Positions 1 to 9,454 are shown, counted from the stretch's first letter. The stretch: 64,000 bases of DNA from Sulfurovum sp. (GCA_027063305.1 JAMORY010000032.1:20052-84051), one strand, 5' to 3'. Notes: a model not told the origin generated them from the sequence alone. Made by a program: numbers and translations.

Positions 1-1466
1 AGCTACATTTATGAGAACGGTCTGGATGATGCAGGAGACAATGCCAACTTCATCGCACCTTTTGTTATGGACCCCAACGATAACAACACCATGCTTGCCG
101 GAGGAGAAAGTCTATGGAGAAGTACCAATGTCAGTACAGAAGATGAAAATGATATCAACTGGACAAAGATCAAAGATCCTGTTGACGGAACAAAAATAAG
201 TCAAATAGCTATTGCAGAGGGGGATTCCGATCTTATTCTTGTAGGCTATAACAACGGAAGTATCTATAAGACGACAAACGGTACAGCGGTCTCACCTACA
301 TGGACACAGATACATGATGACGTCTCTAAACATGTTCTTGCACTACTGATAGACAAAGATGACCATGACATATTGTATGCAGGATGGGGAGGATTCGACT
401 CGGACAATCTTCAAAAGTCTGATGATGGAGGGAATTCCTGGAATACTATCAGTGATGCCCTTCCCGATGTACCGATGAGAACCATAGAAAGACACCCCAC
501 ACGTTCGGATTATCTCTATGTAGGAACGGATGTCGGTCTCTTTACCAGTGAAGACCAAGGTGGTACATGGCTTACGGTAGACAAAGGCCCAGCCAATGTA
601 TCTGTTGAGAAACTCTTCTGGTATGACGTGGTACATGGCTTACGGTAGACAAAGGCCCAGCCAATGTATCTGTTGAGAAACTCTTCTGGTATGACAATGA
701 GACATTAGTCGCAGCAACACATGGACGAGGTCTTTTCAGAGCCAAGATCGAACTTGAACCATGTGAGGAAGTACGCAGATTACTCAACGCTTACCACTGG
801 ACACTTGTAAGTTTTCCATGTGATACGGGAGATAATGGGGTAGAGGCACTACTGGGAAAAGCGTTGGGTACCTATGGGAACAGTGATGACTGGGTCATGT
901 ATGAGCAGACAGGTGAAGATAACTATATCGGGGGCAATACAGCAAAACGTATGCTTGATGCCAATGATACTGTCGAACCGGGTAAAGGCTACTGGATCAT
1001 TACTGCAACCGATAGGAATATGACGATAGACCATACCCTTTCAGGTTTGGCTTTCACCTCTGAACGGAATGCATCAGACTTCGATATTACCAACAGCTAC
1101 TTCACGACAGTACATGTACGTCAGCTTCCCAATTCGGATGAGAATGGTACGAAAAAAGTGATGTTAGGGAATCCGTTCCCTCGTTCAGTACATCTTAATA
1201 ATATCTATTTTTCCCATGATGATGCAAATAGTAGCTATAATCCGATGAGCGATAATAATGATAGCGATGAAAACCCTAATGCTCCATATATTGACGGTAC
1301 TGTCTATACTTTTGATAAACAGAGTACCAATAACGTGGACTATGAAGCGATCAGCCCTGATACACCAGGGTTCTCAAACTTGATCTCACCTATGAGAGGA
1401 TTTTTTATTATTCTAAAATCAGGAAGTACGGGAAGCAACTATATGGCTTTCCCTTATGAGAAGTAG
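1..1466 (+). pseudogene. 3' part of a BNR/VPS10-type beta-propeller surface protein, frameshifted by a 68-bp duplication
   Basis: The reading frame is open from base 1, so the gene begins upstream of the window. The first part has sortilin/BNR-like blades: SDDGGNSW, YVGTDVGLFTSEDQGGTW and, after the lesion, ATHGRGLFR, the usual closing signature of these propellers. A direct duplication at 560-695 adds 68 bp, not a multiple of three, so the frame stops at 648. Dropping one copy restores continuous coding through KIELEPCEEVRRLL into a C-terminal module with YHWTLVSFPCDTGDNG and a GKGYWI motif, ending at TAG 1464-1466. It was probably an exported or surface-attached protein, which is inference from the fold type. 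Either the gene is broken in the organism or the duplication is an assembly error. The propeller call is fairly sure; the substrate is unknown. Confidence 0.75.
560..695 (+). repeat. Perfect 68-bp tandem direct repeat (2 copies)
   Basis: Copy one is 560-627 and copy two 628-695. The copies look identical and lie inside the propeller gene. The period of 68 shifts the reading frame by two, and deleting one copy restores the gene. Confidence 0.93.
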
Positions 1467-1490
1467 CCCCAATAATAAGGCTACTTTCTT
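1462..1490 (+). terminator. Rho-independent terminator-like hairpin
   Basis: AGTAGCC at 1462-1468 pairs with GGCTACT at 1479-1485, followed by a T-rich tail. It overlaps the stop codon of the propeller gene. Confidence 0.7.
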
Positions 1491-1623
1491 AAAACAGCGT
1501 ATCTCTCGACCCGTTCGGAGAAGGAAGAACCGGTACAAAGAAGAATCGCAGCTGCCAGTCGTTATGAAAATTATCCGGCCATAGTAGTACGCCTCCATAC
1601 CGATCTTCACAGGTAGCGGCCCG

Positions 1624-1657
1624 ATTTTATACCCTCCTTTACAAAACATGGTATAAT
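1624..1657 (+). promoter_or_regulatory. Likely promoter of the patatin gene
   Basis: A perfect TATAAT at 1652-1657 lies 30 bases before the start codon. The -35 region is weak (TTTTAT near 1624). The rest of 1491-1623 shows no gene I can support. Confidence 0.45.
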
Positions 1658-1686
1658 CCTGATCATTTAAAAAGAAGGTTCGTTCG

Positions 1687-2544
1687 ATGAAACAACGCAT
1701 TTCTTTGGTTCTTGGAAGTGGCGGTGCCCGAGGGTTGGCGCATATCGGTATTATACGCTACCTAAAAGAGCATGGTTATGAGATCGTCTCCGTATCGGGG
1801 TGTTCCATGGGTGCACTTATTGGTGGATTTTATGCTGCGGGGAGACTCGATGCATACGAAACATGGGTCAAAGAGCTCGACGCTTTCGATATAGTCTCCC
1901 TACTCGACTTTGACGGAGAAGGCGGTCTGGTAGAGGGGAAAAGATTGATGCGGGAACTTACCCGAATACTTGGCAAAGACATAGCGATCGAGACACTTCC
2001 CATTCCCTATACCGCGGTCGCTTCGGATATTGATGAGGAGAAAGAGGTGTGGTTGCAAAAAGGGAGTCTTATCAATGCCATACGCGCTTCCATCGCCATT
2101 CCTATTTTCTTCGCTCCGTTTCAGTTGGAGGGGAAAAGACTTGTTGACGGTGGGGTACTCAACCCCGTCCCTATCGCACCGACCTTCGGAGACCAAAGCG
2201 ATATGATCGTCGCAGTAAACCTCAGTGGGGAGATGGCACACAAAGATCTGCTTGGCATCCCCTCTTCCAAAGAGACGCAACTTGTTGAGAAGTTCACGAA
2301 ATACCTCTCCAAACTCACCTTTACCAACCCGCTTTTCCAAAACGATACGCTTCAAGTTGCAAACAGCGCTTTCGATACGATGCAAGCTAATCTCAGCCGT
2401 ATGAAACTCGCTGCCTACCCACCTGACATTGAGATCACCATTCCACGGGATCTATGCGGCACATTGGCGTTCAATCGTGCCAAAGAGGTCATCGATTACG
2501 GCTATACCAAAGCGCAAGAGGTTTTCCAAAACGACCCTTCGTAA
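1687..2544 (+). CDS. Patatin-like phospholipase (RssA family)
   Basis: A 285-aa protein with all three patatin signatures. The glycine-rich oxyanion loop GSGGARG is at residues 10-16, the nucleophile elbow G-C-S-M-G has Ser40, and the catalytic Asp is in the DGG motif at residues 154-156 (LVDGGVLNPVPI). These form the Ser-Asp dyad of patatin lipid acyl hydrolases. The protein has no signal peptide and is about the usual length for the short bacterial RssA-type members. It is a single gene behind its own TATAAT. The family call is firm; the lipid substrate cannot be read from the sequence. Confidence 0.92.
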   Translation: MKQRISLVLGSGGARGLAHIGIIRYLKEHGYEIVSVSGCSMGALIGGFYAAGRLDAYETWVKELDAFDIVSLLDFDGEGGLVEGKRLMRELTRILGKDIAIETLPIPYTAVASDIDEEKEVWLQKGSLINAIRASIAIPIFFAPFQLEGKRLVDGGVLNPVPIAPTFGDQSDMIVAVNLSGEMAHKDLLGIPSSKETQLVEKFTKYLSKLTFTNPLFQNDTLQVANSAFDTMQANLSRMKLAAYPPDIEITIPRDLCGTLAFNRAKEVIDYGYTKAQEVFQNDPS

Positions 2545-2717
2545 CTATTAACGCGGGAAAAGAAACTATACCTGAATGCGGAGTTGCCACTTCTCCCCGT
2601 AATTGTCCGATTTTTCGACATTGTAGTAGGCATGCAACTACGCTGTTGCGGAAATTTTCTCGAACTTTAACACTTTTCCTTCGAACCGTTTTATTATGTA
2701 TTATAGCGTCAATCTAT

Positions 2718-4589
2718 CTACTTCCCGAACAGATAGATCAGATCGGGAAAGAGCACGATAATAAGAAGCGCTAAAAGTTGCAACGCAATGAACGGCACCA
2801 CCCCACGGTAGATCGCACCCGTGCTTACCTTCTCACCCGCCGCACCCTTGAGGTAAAAGAGCGCGAACCCAAACGGCGGCGTAAGGAAACTCGCCTGTAA
2901 ATTCATCGCAATGAGGATGGCGAACCAGATAGGGTCTATGCCAAAACTCGCCACGATCGGCACCAAAATAGGCACCACCACAAAGGCGATCTCGATAAAG
3001 TCAATAAAGAAACCAAGCAGGAAAATGACCCCCATTGCAATAAGAATGAATGTCCACTTATCCCCGATCTCTCCGGTAAAAAACTGTAATGCCATATCGC
3101 CCCCGCCCAGTTCGTTAAAGACCAAAGAGAACGCCGTAGCACCGATGAGGATCATAAAGATCATCGCCGTAAGCTTGACCGTCTCCACCGCCGCGTAGCG
3201 CAGCAGCGCCATGTTGAAAACACGGTTGTACGCAGCCAATGCCATGGCACCAAGTACCCCAATGGCAGCCGATTCCGTAGGCGAAGCGATACCCACAAAG
3301 ATACTCCCAAGCACAGCCCCAATAAGCAGCAGCGGCGGGATGATCGCTTTAAGTGCGGACTTGAGCACTTCAGCGTAAGGCTTCTGAAGTACAATAGCAG
3401 GCGCGGCATCTTTGTTAAAGAACGCAACCGTTAGGATGTAGAGAATATAGAGAATGATAAGAAGTATTCCCGGTACCACCGCCGCTTTAAAGAGGTCACC
3501 CACGCTCAGATGCATCTGATCACCCAGAACGATGAGTACAATAGAGGGTGGAATGAGCTGCCCCAGCGTCCCCGACGCAGCGATACTCCCACTTGCCAAA
3601 GAGGGAGAATAGCCGTGCTTGAGCATCAAAGGCAGAGCGATAAGGCTCATCATCACCACTGAAGCCCCGACGATCCCCGTACTTGCCGCGAGTATCGCTC
3701 CTACAAGCACCACCGAGACCGCCACGCCTCCTCGCACCGAACCAAAGAGCTGCCCCATCGACTCAAGCAGCGTTTCCGCCATCTTCGACTTCTCCAAGAT
3801 TAGCCCCATAAAGATAAACAGCGGCACCGCCATGAGCGTAATGTTCCCCATGATCCCGTAGGTACGGTACGGCAGCATCTCCAGCACATGCAAGCCCACT
3901 TCATCGGCGATGAGCGCAAAGAAGAGTGCCGTTGCCCCAAAGACGAACGCCACCTGAAAGCCGAGCATCAACAGCACAAGCGCCATAGCGAACATCAAAA
4001 AGACCGGATCGAACCAGAATGCCATACGGTTGTACCATGCCATATAAATGAGGGTCGCTACGAGGGCGACCCCTACGAGGATTTTAAAGAGTAACGCTTT
4101 GTTCTTGAGTTTATGATAAGCTTTGAACACTTCACTTACCGCCTGTACCAGCAACAATACAAACCCAAATACAAGTACCGCCTTGATGATCCAACGGTTG
4201 CTCAAGCCTCCCGGATCGGACGATACCTCATGCTGCAAATAACTCTGCAATGCCATATCGTACGCATCGGCAATGAACAGAAGTGAGAAAGGAATGACCA
4301 ACAAGAGCATGGAGAGTATCTGAACTATTGATTTCACATCAAGTAAGTAGCGCTCAAAGAAGATGTCCACCCGCACATGCTTGTCATGCTTAAGCGCATA
4401 GCTCAGCCCCAAAAGGAATACCGCATCAAACAAATGCCATTCGACCTCCTGAAGAGCAATTGAACCGGCTGAGAAGAGGTAGCGCATCATCGCATCATAC
4501 GAAACAAGCAATGAGAGCGCTACCACCAGCACCGCTGCCAGTAGACCGGCATATTTGGAGAGTCTGTCTAAATAGTAGGAGAGTTGCAT
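2718..4589 (-). CDS. TRAP transporter fused small/large permease (DctQM)
   Basis: A 623-aa membrane protein. The first ~165 residues are a four-helix DctQ-type domain (HLFDAVFLLGLSYALKHDKHVRVDIF is characteristic). A linker helix follows, and then a DctM-type domain from about residue 195 to the end with typical blocks such as GIVGASVVMMSLIALP and SGTLGQLIPPSIVLIV. TRAP transporters take up organic acids or similar solutes using an ion gradient. No DctP solute-binding gene is visible in the window, so the partner must be elsewhere. The ATG directly abuts the stop codon of ccdB, which implies co-transcription and probably translational coupling. The substrate is unknown. Confidence 0.9.
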   Translation of the reverse strand: MQLSYYLDRLSKYAGLLAAVLVVALSLLVSYDAMMRYLFSAGSIALQEVEWHLFDAVFLLGLSYALKHDKHVRVDIFFERYLLDVKSIVQILSMLLLVIPFSLLFIADAYDMALQSYLQHEVSSDPGGLSNRWIIKAVLVFGFVLLLVQAVSEVFKAYHKLKNKALLFKILVGVALVATLIYMAWYNRMAFWFDPVFLMFAMALVLLMLGFQVAFVFGATALFFALIADEVGLHVLEMLPYRTYGIMGNITLMAVPLFIFMGLILEKSKMAETLLESMGQLFGSVRGGVAVSVVLVGAILAASTGIVGASVVMMSLIALPLMLKHGYSPSLASGSIAASGTLGQLIPPSIVLIVLGDQMHLSVGDLFKAAVVPGILLIILYILYILTVAFFNKDAAPAIVLQKPYAEVLKSALKAIIPPLLLIGAVLGSIFVGIASPTESAAIGVLGAMALAAYNRVFNMALLRYAAVETVKLTAMIFMILIGATAFSLVFNELGGGDMALQFFTGEIGDKWTFILIAMGVIFLLGFFIDFIEIAFVVVPILVPIVASFGIDPIWFAILIAMNLQASFLTPPFGFALFYLKGAAGEKVSTGAIYRGVVPFIALQLLALLIIVLFPDLIYLFGK

Positions 4590-4895
4590 TTAAAATCCTG
4601 TAACAAGAAAGTCGATGGCGTTGATGAGTTCTGAAGAGCGGTGCGAGAGCGTTCCAATGCGTTCACCTATAGTCTCTAAAAGCACACCTCCCATCTCAGG
4701 AACGGCGGCATAGAGTACTTCTCCTCCTATTTCAACGGGAAGATACAATCCTTCCACCTGCCGCATGTTTCTGATCAAAGGGATGACAAGGCGTGTACCC
4801 AGAGATTCATGAAATTCATGTTGTGCATCGACAAGATAAGGGATCAGCGAAGCCGTACTCTCATTCGCATTGCGGTAAATATCGAACTGTGCCAT
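4590..4895 (-). CDS. ccdB: CcdB-family toxin
   Basis: A 101-aa protein that opens with MAQFDIYRN and continues IPYLVDAQHEF...TRLVIPL, the standard CcdB start, and ends DFLVTGF. Plasmid F CcdB poisons DNA gyrase through its C-terminal W-G-I; here the end is T-G-F, so the key Trp is absent and the potency or target may differ (inference). Its ATG overlaps the ccdA stop by one base (TAATG). Its own TAA is immediately followed by the ATG of the TRAP permease. Family assignment is good; activity is untested. Confidence 0.85.
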   Translation of the reverse strand: MAQFDIYRNANESTASLIPYLVDAQHEFHESLGTRLVIPLIRNMRQVEGLYLPVEIGGEVLYAAVPEMGGVLLETIGERIGTLSHRSSELINAIDFLVTGF

Positions 4896-5140
4896 TAGAT
4901 GCGTCCGATCATCTGGGCAAATGTACCTCGCTTGGCAACACGGCGGTTATTCTCCTCAATTGCCTCTTTATTCTTCTCAATCCACTCCTCTTTCATCTTT
5001 TCCCGTATGATCCGCTCCAATTCACTCTCCAAAGTAGCGGAGAGGTTGATCTTATAGGCTTTCGCTTTGGCGATCAGATCACTGTTGACAGAAATATTCG
5101 TCGCTTTCTTGGGTGCGTCTATGCTGTAAATATGACTCAT
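4895..5140 (-). CDS. ccdA: CcdA-family antitoxin
   Basis: An 81-aa protein directly before ccdB. The N-terminal half has the ribbon-helix-helix pattern (TNISVNSDLIAKAKAYKINLSATLESEL), and the acidic/aromatic C-terminal half, with WIEKNKEAIEENNRRVAKRGTF, matches the CcdB-binding tail of CcdA proteins. CcdA binds and neutralises CcdB and normally represses its own operon. Transcription should therefore start in the short space 5141-5177 and may also feed the TRAP gene. Confidence 0.87.
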   Translation of the reverse strand: MSHIYSIDAPKKATNISVNSDLIAKAKAYKINLSATLESELERIIREKMKEEWIEKNKEAIEENNRRVAKRGTFAQMIGRI

Positions 5141-5177
5141 ACGTATTCCTTATGCGTATATTGAGTGTATTGTAACA

Positions 5178-5972
5178 TTATTTCCAGTAGGTATCAAGCC
5201 TCACATTCCACCCCTTGCGCCATCGCTCTTCACCCCGTGCGGGCGGAGAGTTCTTGATGCGGCGGCTAAGCATCGCTTTGGCGGAGTCGGCAAAGGCTTT
5301 GTACTTATTTGGGTTGGTCTCATCAAGATGTTCAAGCACTTGCAGCAGCCCCCACCCCTGCCCTTTGTAGCGTTCGCTCTTAAGCGTTCCTTCACCCTTG
5401 AAGTTGGTGTAGTCTATGAGGATGTAAAGCCCTCTCTCATCGATGCTACCGTCTTTGTTGTAGAGCATATGGTTAAAGCGCCGCTTGATCATTGCTGCTT
5501 TTTTCGGGTCATCGATGGTATCAAGCATTTGCGGCAGCGCTTTCATCATCCGCCGAGCCATGAACATCGCCTGATAGTCCATCGTTTGCTTGAGGAAATT
5601 GAACAGCCGCATATAGTAGACACTCTTTTGCTTCTTCGCCCAAAAGAACGCCTCTTTACTCTGCCATGGGAAATCACTCTGCGGTGTAATACCCTTGGGA
5701 AGTTTCACACCTCTTTCTTGCATATAGGTAAGCACCATCGGAAAGACCTCACGAAAACGCTCCGTATGTCCTTTGGGAAACCATATGAAATGCCCGATAC
5801 CAAGCGAAGCAAAATCCTCTCCTTTGTTCCACCAGATAAGATACTTGTCTTTCCCCGCTCCTTCATTGAGCCACACTTTTTTGGCAATGAATTGTGCCTG
5901 CTCCTGTGTCAGTTTCAACGGTACGGCAATAAGCAGCCCAGATAGAAGCAATAGCGCTATTGCATGTTTCAT
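5178..5972 (-). CDS. Secreted lysozyme-like protein
   Basis: A 264-aa protein with a signal peptide (MKHAIALLLLSGLLIAVPLKL). The first mature segment contains NEGAGKDKYLIWWNKGEDFASLGIGHF: a glutamate followed by a G-x-G-H-F strand, the arrangement of the catalytic region of T4-type and goose-type lysozymes. The rest is helical and I recognise no other domain. I infer a periplasmic peptidoglycan hydrolase, but the catalytic residues are not proven. It is followed upstream by a protein carrying an LprI (lysozyme-inhibitor-like) domain 12 bp away, which supports a cell-wall role. Otherwise it is a conserved hypothetical secreted protein. Confidence 0.6.
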   Translation of the reverse strand: MKHAIALLLLSGLLIAVPLKLTQEQAQFIAKKVWLNEGAGKDKYLIWWNKGEDFASLGIGHFIWFPKGHTERFREVFPMVLTYMQERGVKLPKGITPQSDFPWQSKEAFFWAKKQKSVYYMRLFNFLKQTMDYQAMFMARRMMKALPQMLDTIDDPKKAAMIKRRFNHMLYNKDGSIDERGLYILIDYTNFKGEGTLKSERYKGQGWGLLQVLEHLDETNPNKYKAFADSAKAMLSRRIKNSPPARGEERWRKGWNVRLDTYWK

Positions 5973-5984
5973 TTTCTTTCCTTT

Positions 5985-7493
5985 TCAATACGTATAGTAC
6001 CCATAATGCGTCATGATCAACCAGAAAGTCGTTGATCCGTTAAAGTTCTGACAAGACCTTTGCCGATTATAGTTTTTAAAACCGTAACAGGCGTTGGTTT
6101 TGATCCCCTCGCGACAGACTCTTTGTTCACCGTAATCTTTCAGTCCGTAACAGGCATCTCCCCCGGATCCCTCACGGCACACTCTTTGTAAACCGTAATC
6201 TTTCAATCCGTAGCAGGCATCTCCTCCCGTACCTTCCAGACACACCCTTTGGGGACCATACTCCTTAATACGGTAACAGTCGTTCTTGCGAATGCCTCTA
6301 AATGCATTCTTTAACTGATCTCTGATATTTGAAGCGGAAGAACAGGCATCGGAAAACCCCTTGCTACACCCTTTTTCTAAAAACCGCAAAGCCTGATGCC
6401 GGTCTCGGCTTGTTCCTTCACCGTTGGCATACATCACCCCCAGATTAAAACATCCGACACCCAACCCCAGATCACAACTTTTTTTATAGTAGGTTAACGC
6501 TTTATAGTTATCCAAAGGGAATTGGTGCGTTCCCTCGTCATATGCCATACCCACAGCATTACATGCTTCCGCATTACCCTGATCACAAAAGCTTCGATAG
6601 AGGTCATATCGCCGTTTTTCATTCTCTTTTTTCAAACGTTCGTTCTCCGCATCAAGCTCTTCTTGTACCTTGGCTAGTTTTGCATCGAACTCCAACGACT
6701 CGATACGCTCTTCATACATCTTTTTAATACACGCTGCATCATTGCCGCATGCATTACGTTTTTTCAACCATGCCCGTTGCGCCACATCTTTACGGCGGGC
6801 TTTTACCGCACCGTAAACCTCGACAAGCTTCATATCCAATGCACTAAGGTTGTCATCTGCACATATGGTATGTTCGGTTTTATTCAGCCTTGAAGCATTA
6901 CACCATGAAGGGATTGTACCTTGATCCGTACTACCATCCTCTTCGGTTACAATCTTGATCCACTCTCCATACGCCCAACCTGTTTTCCCGGATTTTAATA
7001 CTTTAACCTTATACCATGAGCCTTTTTGAGCAAGTATTGTTAACTTGTTATCGGGGTAAAGCTTCCCAATTTGTCTACCGTTAGGTTTTGAACGCAGGGT
7101 AAGGAATCCGTCTCCGTTCGGATCGAGATTATACACAATACCTATCTTGGCTGCTTTATGGTTCGTTTTTGAAGATGCCGTTATAAGATCGATCAACTCT
7201 CTACGTGTTTTACAGACAGACTTGTCTGCATTACATATGATTTTCACTCCTTTGGAGTTGGTTATTTTGGTACAGGTACTCTGTACTTTTGTCAAATAGA
7301 AATATCGACCGTCATTGCTGATGGCGAGTTTACACTCCGGTGTCGTATACCCGCCGAAACGTACCATTTTTGCATTGACTTCTCCAAATTGGACATTTTC
7401 ACCAATATGTACTTGAATATCTTTTTGGGGTATGTTCTTTGCATTCAATAGCGTAACCATACTATACAACAACAGCCATCCAACTCTTTTCAT
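5985..7493 (-). CDS. Secreted SH3 / LprI-like / Sel1-repeat protein with C-terminal Cys repeats
   Basis: I place the start at ATG 7491-7493 (502 aa) because GGAGAG lies just before it and a signal peptide follows (MKRVGWLLLYSMVTLLNA). Domains in order: a bacterial SH3 domain (LTLRSKPNGRQIGKLYP...GWAYGEWI, about residues 125-185); an LprI/DUF1311-type cysteine domain (CNASRLNKTEHTICADDNLSALD...CGNDAACIKKMYEERIESLE, about 195-265); a charged helix; two Cys-containing Sel1-like repeats (ACNAVGMAYDEGT, GCFNLGVMYANGEGT); and four 21-residue repeats of the form ACYGLKDYGxQRVCREG. The domains suggest a periplasmic or surface protein that binds cell wall or partner proteins. Co-orientation with the lysozyme-like gene is notable. 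Confidence 0.8.
   Translation of the reverse strand: MKRVGWLLLYSMVTLLNAKNIPQKDIQVHIGENVQFGEVNAKMVRFGGYTTPECKLAISNDGRYFYLTKVQSTCTKITNSKGVKIICNADKSVCKTRRELIDLITASSKTNHKAAKIGIVYNLDPNGDGFLTLRSKPNGRQIGKLYPDNKLTILAQKGSWYKVKVLKSGKTGWAYGEWIKIVTEEDGSTDQGTIPSWCNASRLNKTEHTICADDNLSALDMKLVEVYGAVKARRKDVAQRAWLKKRNACGNDAACIKKMYEERIESLEFDAKLAKVQEELDAENERLKKENEKRRYDLYRSFCDQGNAEACNAVGMAYDEGTHQFPLDNYKALTYYKKSCDLGLGVGCFNLGVMYANGEGTSRDRHQALRFLEKGCSKGFSDACSSASNIRDQLKNAFRGIRKNDCYRIKEYGPQRVCLEGTGGDACYGLKDYGLQRVCREGSGGDACYGLKDYGEQRVCREGIKTNACYGFKNYNRQRSCQNFNGSTTFWLIMTHYGYYTY
6042..6281 (-). repeat. Four 63-bp units encoding 21-residue Cys repeats
   Basis: Four consecutive units each encode C-Y-(3)-x-Y-x-x-Q-R-x-C. 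Units two and three are nearly identical at DNA level; the outer two have diverged. Confidence 0.8.
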
Positions 7494-7541
7494 ACTTCTC
7501 TCCACCTCTATTTTCATGACATCAATTCTACCGTATTAACT

Positions 7542-8264
7542 TTAGCTTTTCACACTCACAACCTCACCCGTCTCCACACAATACGCACTAAGCATCCCAT
7601 ACCCGCTGCGGGCCATGTAACACCCCGTATCGACATTGACATAGTGCGGCTGTACCTCTGCACCGTAAGGTGTGACGGTATGTCCGAAGATATTGAATAT
7701 CTTGGCATCTTCATCCGGTTCTCTACGGTTCCACAGCGCCATCTCCAAAAAGGTCTTGTACATTGCATCGCTGTGTCGCAACCCCCATACTGTAGCTATA
7801 GGTGCGTGCGATACCACAACCGGTTTGCCCGAAGCGTGTTCGACATCCAGTTCAATATAGAGCGGGAGTTGGCGTATCCATCGGATATCGTCTTTGAATA
7901 CGGCTAGTTTCTCTTTGGCATCGGAGGCAAGCACCGGTTTTCCCTCTTCAAGTTTGATGAGTCCGTAAGACTTCAGTGTAGCAATACCCCCGTTACTGTA
8001 CCATATATTATGCGTTCTGATAGGTTCGTTCTGTTCGACAAAAACGGCAAAAACACTGCCGAAGCTATCCATCAGTTCTTCATGGTTGCCTTTGACACAC
8101 AAATACCCGCCTTCACGTACGAACTTCACCACCTCCGCACTCTGAGAACCCCGGTCTATGAGGTCTCCGACAAAGACAAGTTTGGCATCTTTTGGCAGCT
8201 TATCGACCAGACGCATTAAAGTTTCATAGTGTCCGTGTACATCACCTATGACATAATGTTTCAT
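7542..8264 (-). CDS. Metallophosphoesterase (PP1/PrpE-like serine/threonine phosphatase or ApaH-type)
   Basis: A 240-aa protein with the full calcineurin-like metal-site set: GDVHG (7-11), GDLIDRG (about 33-39), GNHE (about 59-62), then SHAPI and FGHT. These bind a di-metal centre that hydrolyses phosphate esters. The length and motif spacing fit the bacterial PrpE/PP1 group, whose members act on phosphoproteins or dinucleoside tetraphosphates. The sequence alone does not decide between these. It is preceded by the SH3/LprI gene on the same strand with a 24-bp space. Confidence 0.88.
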   Translation of the reverse strand: MKHYVIGDVHGHYETLMRLVDKLPKDAKLVFVGDLIDRGSQSAEVVKFVREGGYLCVKGNHEELMDSFGSVFAVFVEQNEPIRTHNIWYSNGGIATLKSYGLIKLEEGKPVLASDAKEKLAVFKDDIRWIRQLPLYIELDVEHASGKPVVVSHAPIATVWGLRHSDAMYKTFLEMALWNRREPDEDAKIFNIFGHTVTPYGAEVQPHYVNVDTGCYMARSGYGMLSAYCVETGEVVSVKS

Positions 8265-8321
8265 AACGATCCTACCTTTGTCTCACATACTTTATCATAC
8301 ACATATGTATACTTTTCCATT

Positions 8322-9299
8322 TCATTTTTCTTCAAAAAACACTACGATCCTCTCTTCGAGCCAATACTCCAGCTTAAACAAACTCCCCGAAACAAACCCC
8401 ACATGTCCACCGTGTTCACTCACTTCAAGCGTAACAGCATCTGAAAGTTCTTCTCTGTTTGGAAGCACCTCCGGTGTCATGAACGGATCATCTTTGGCAT
8501 GAAGTATCAGCGTAGGGGTGACAATATCTTTGAGATACTGCCTCGAAGATGAAGCTTCATAGTAGGCTTGCGCTGAGCTAAAACCATGCATTTTAGCTGT
8601 GTAGAGATCATCGAACTCCCGAATGGTCTTGATGGTACGTACCCTTGCCTCATCGATACCCAGATAGTGTTGCATATCGAACAGTTGATACTTCTTGAGC
8701 AAACTCTCTTTCAAAGGACGTAACAGATAGCCCTGATAGAGCTTGGCAAATCCCTTTTCAAGTGTGTCTGCCGAGATATCCAGCCGCATGGGTACTGAAA
8801 CCGCCACAGCCGAACGAAGCGGTACATCACCACCCCACTCTCCAAGCAGTTTCAACAGCATATTCCCACCGATGGAAAAGCCTATGGCATATAATGGCAC
8901 ATCAGGGTAAGTACGATGCAGATGCGCTATCCACGCTTTGGCATCTGCCGTATCACCGCTGTGGTAAGCTCTGGGCTTTTTGTTCGGACGGCTTGCGCAT
9001 CCTCTAAAGTGCATCAATACAGAGGCATACCCCGCCTCATCTAACGCCTTCATCGCACCGATGATATAGGGAGATTCCACAGAGCCTTCCAAACCGTGAA
9101 AAAGCACAACTAACGGCTTCTCTTTTGAAGGAGTATCTCCATACCAGACACACTCCACCTCATCACCATCCTCAAGCGAAAATACCTCCGTTCTTGCTCC
9201 CTTAAGTCTATCCTTTCTGGCAAAAGTGGCAAAGAGGGTTTGGAGGTGTGGGTTTTGCAGGAGTGGTGCTGGTTTGAAAGTCATATTTCTCTTCATCAC
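8322..9299 (-). CDS. YheT-family alpha/beta hydrolase
   Basis: A 325-aa protein. It has the family N-terminus with NPHLQTLF, the HGLEGS oxyanion segment, the nucleophile elbow GFSIGGN, the acid in LHAKDDPFMTP and the histidine in SEHGGHVGF. These are the catalytic triad and signature of the YheT/ABHD1-3 esterase family. The start may be the Met six residues in (9284). Substrate is unknown; members act on short acyl esters or lipids. It is the last chromosomal gene before the integrated element. Confidence 0.87.
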   Translation of the reverse strand: MMKRNMTFKPAPLLQNPHLQTLFATFARKDRLKGARTEVFSLEDGDEVECVWYGDTPSKEKPLVVLFHGLEGSVESPYIIGAMKALDEAGYASVLMHFRGCASRPNKKPRAYHSGDTADAKAWIAHLHRTYPDVPLYAIGFSIGGNMLLKLLGEWGGDVPLRSAVAVSVPMRLDISADTLEKGFAKLYQGYLLRPLKESLLKKYQLFDMQHYLGIDEARVRTIKTIREFDDLYTAKMHGFSSAQAYYEASSSRQYLKDIVTPTLILHAKDDPFMTPEVLPNREELSDAVTLEVSEHGGHVGFVSGSLFKLEYWLEERIVVFFEEK

Positions 9300-9454
9300 T
9301 TATACTTTTAAATAGGGTGTTCGTAAAAGGTCTCTTAGTTTATCTCTTACAAATTCTACACATTTATGACTGTTCGATAGCTTTGGTTAAAGAGGTGATC
9401 AAAATATTATTATGAGTGTTTTTAATTGAGTAAAATAAGCATGAATAAAAATGG

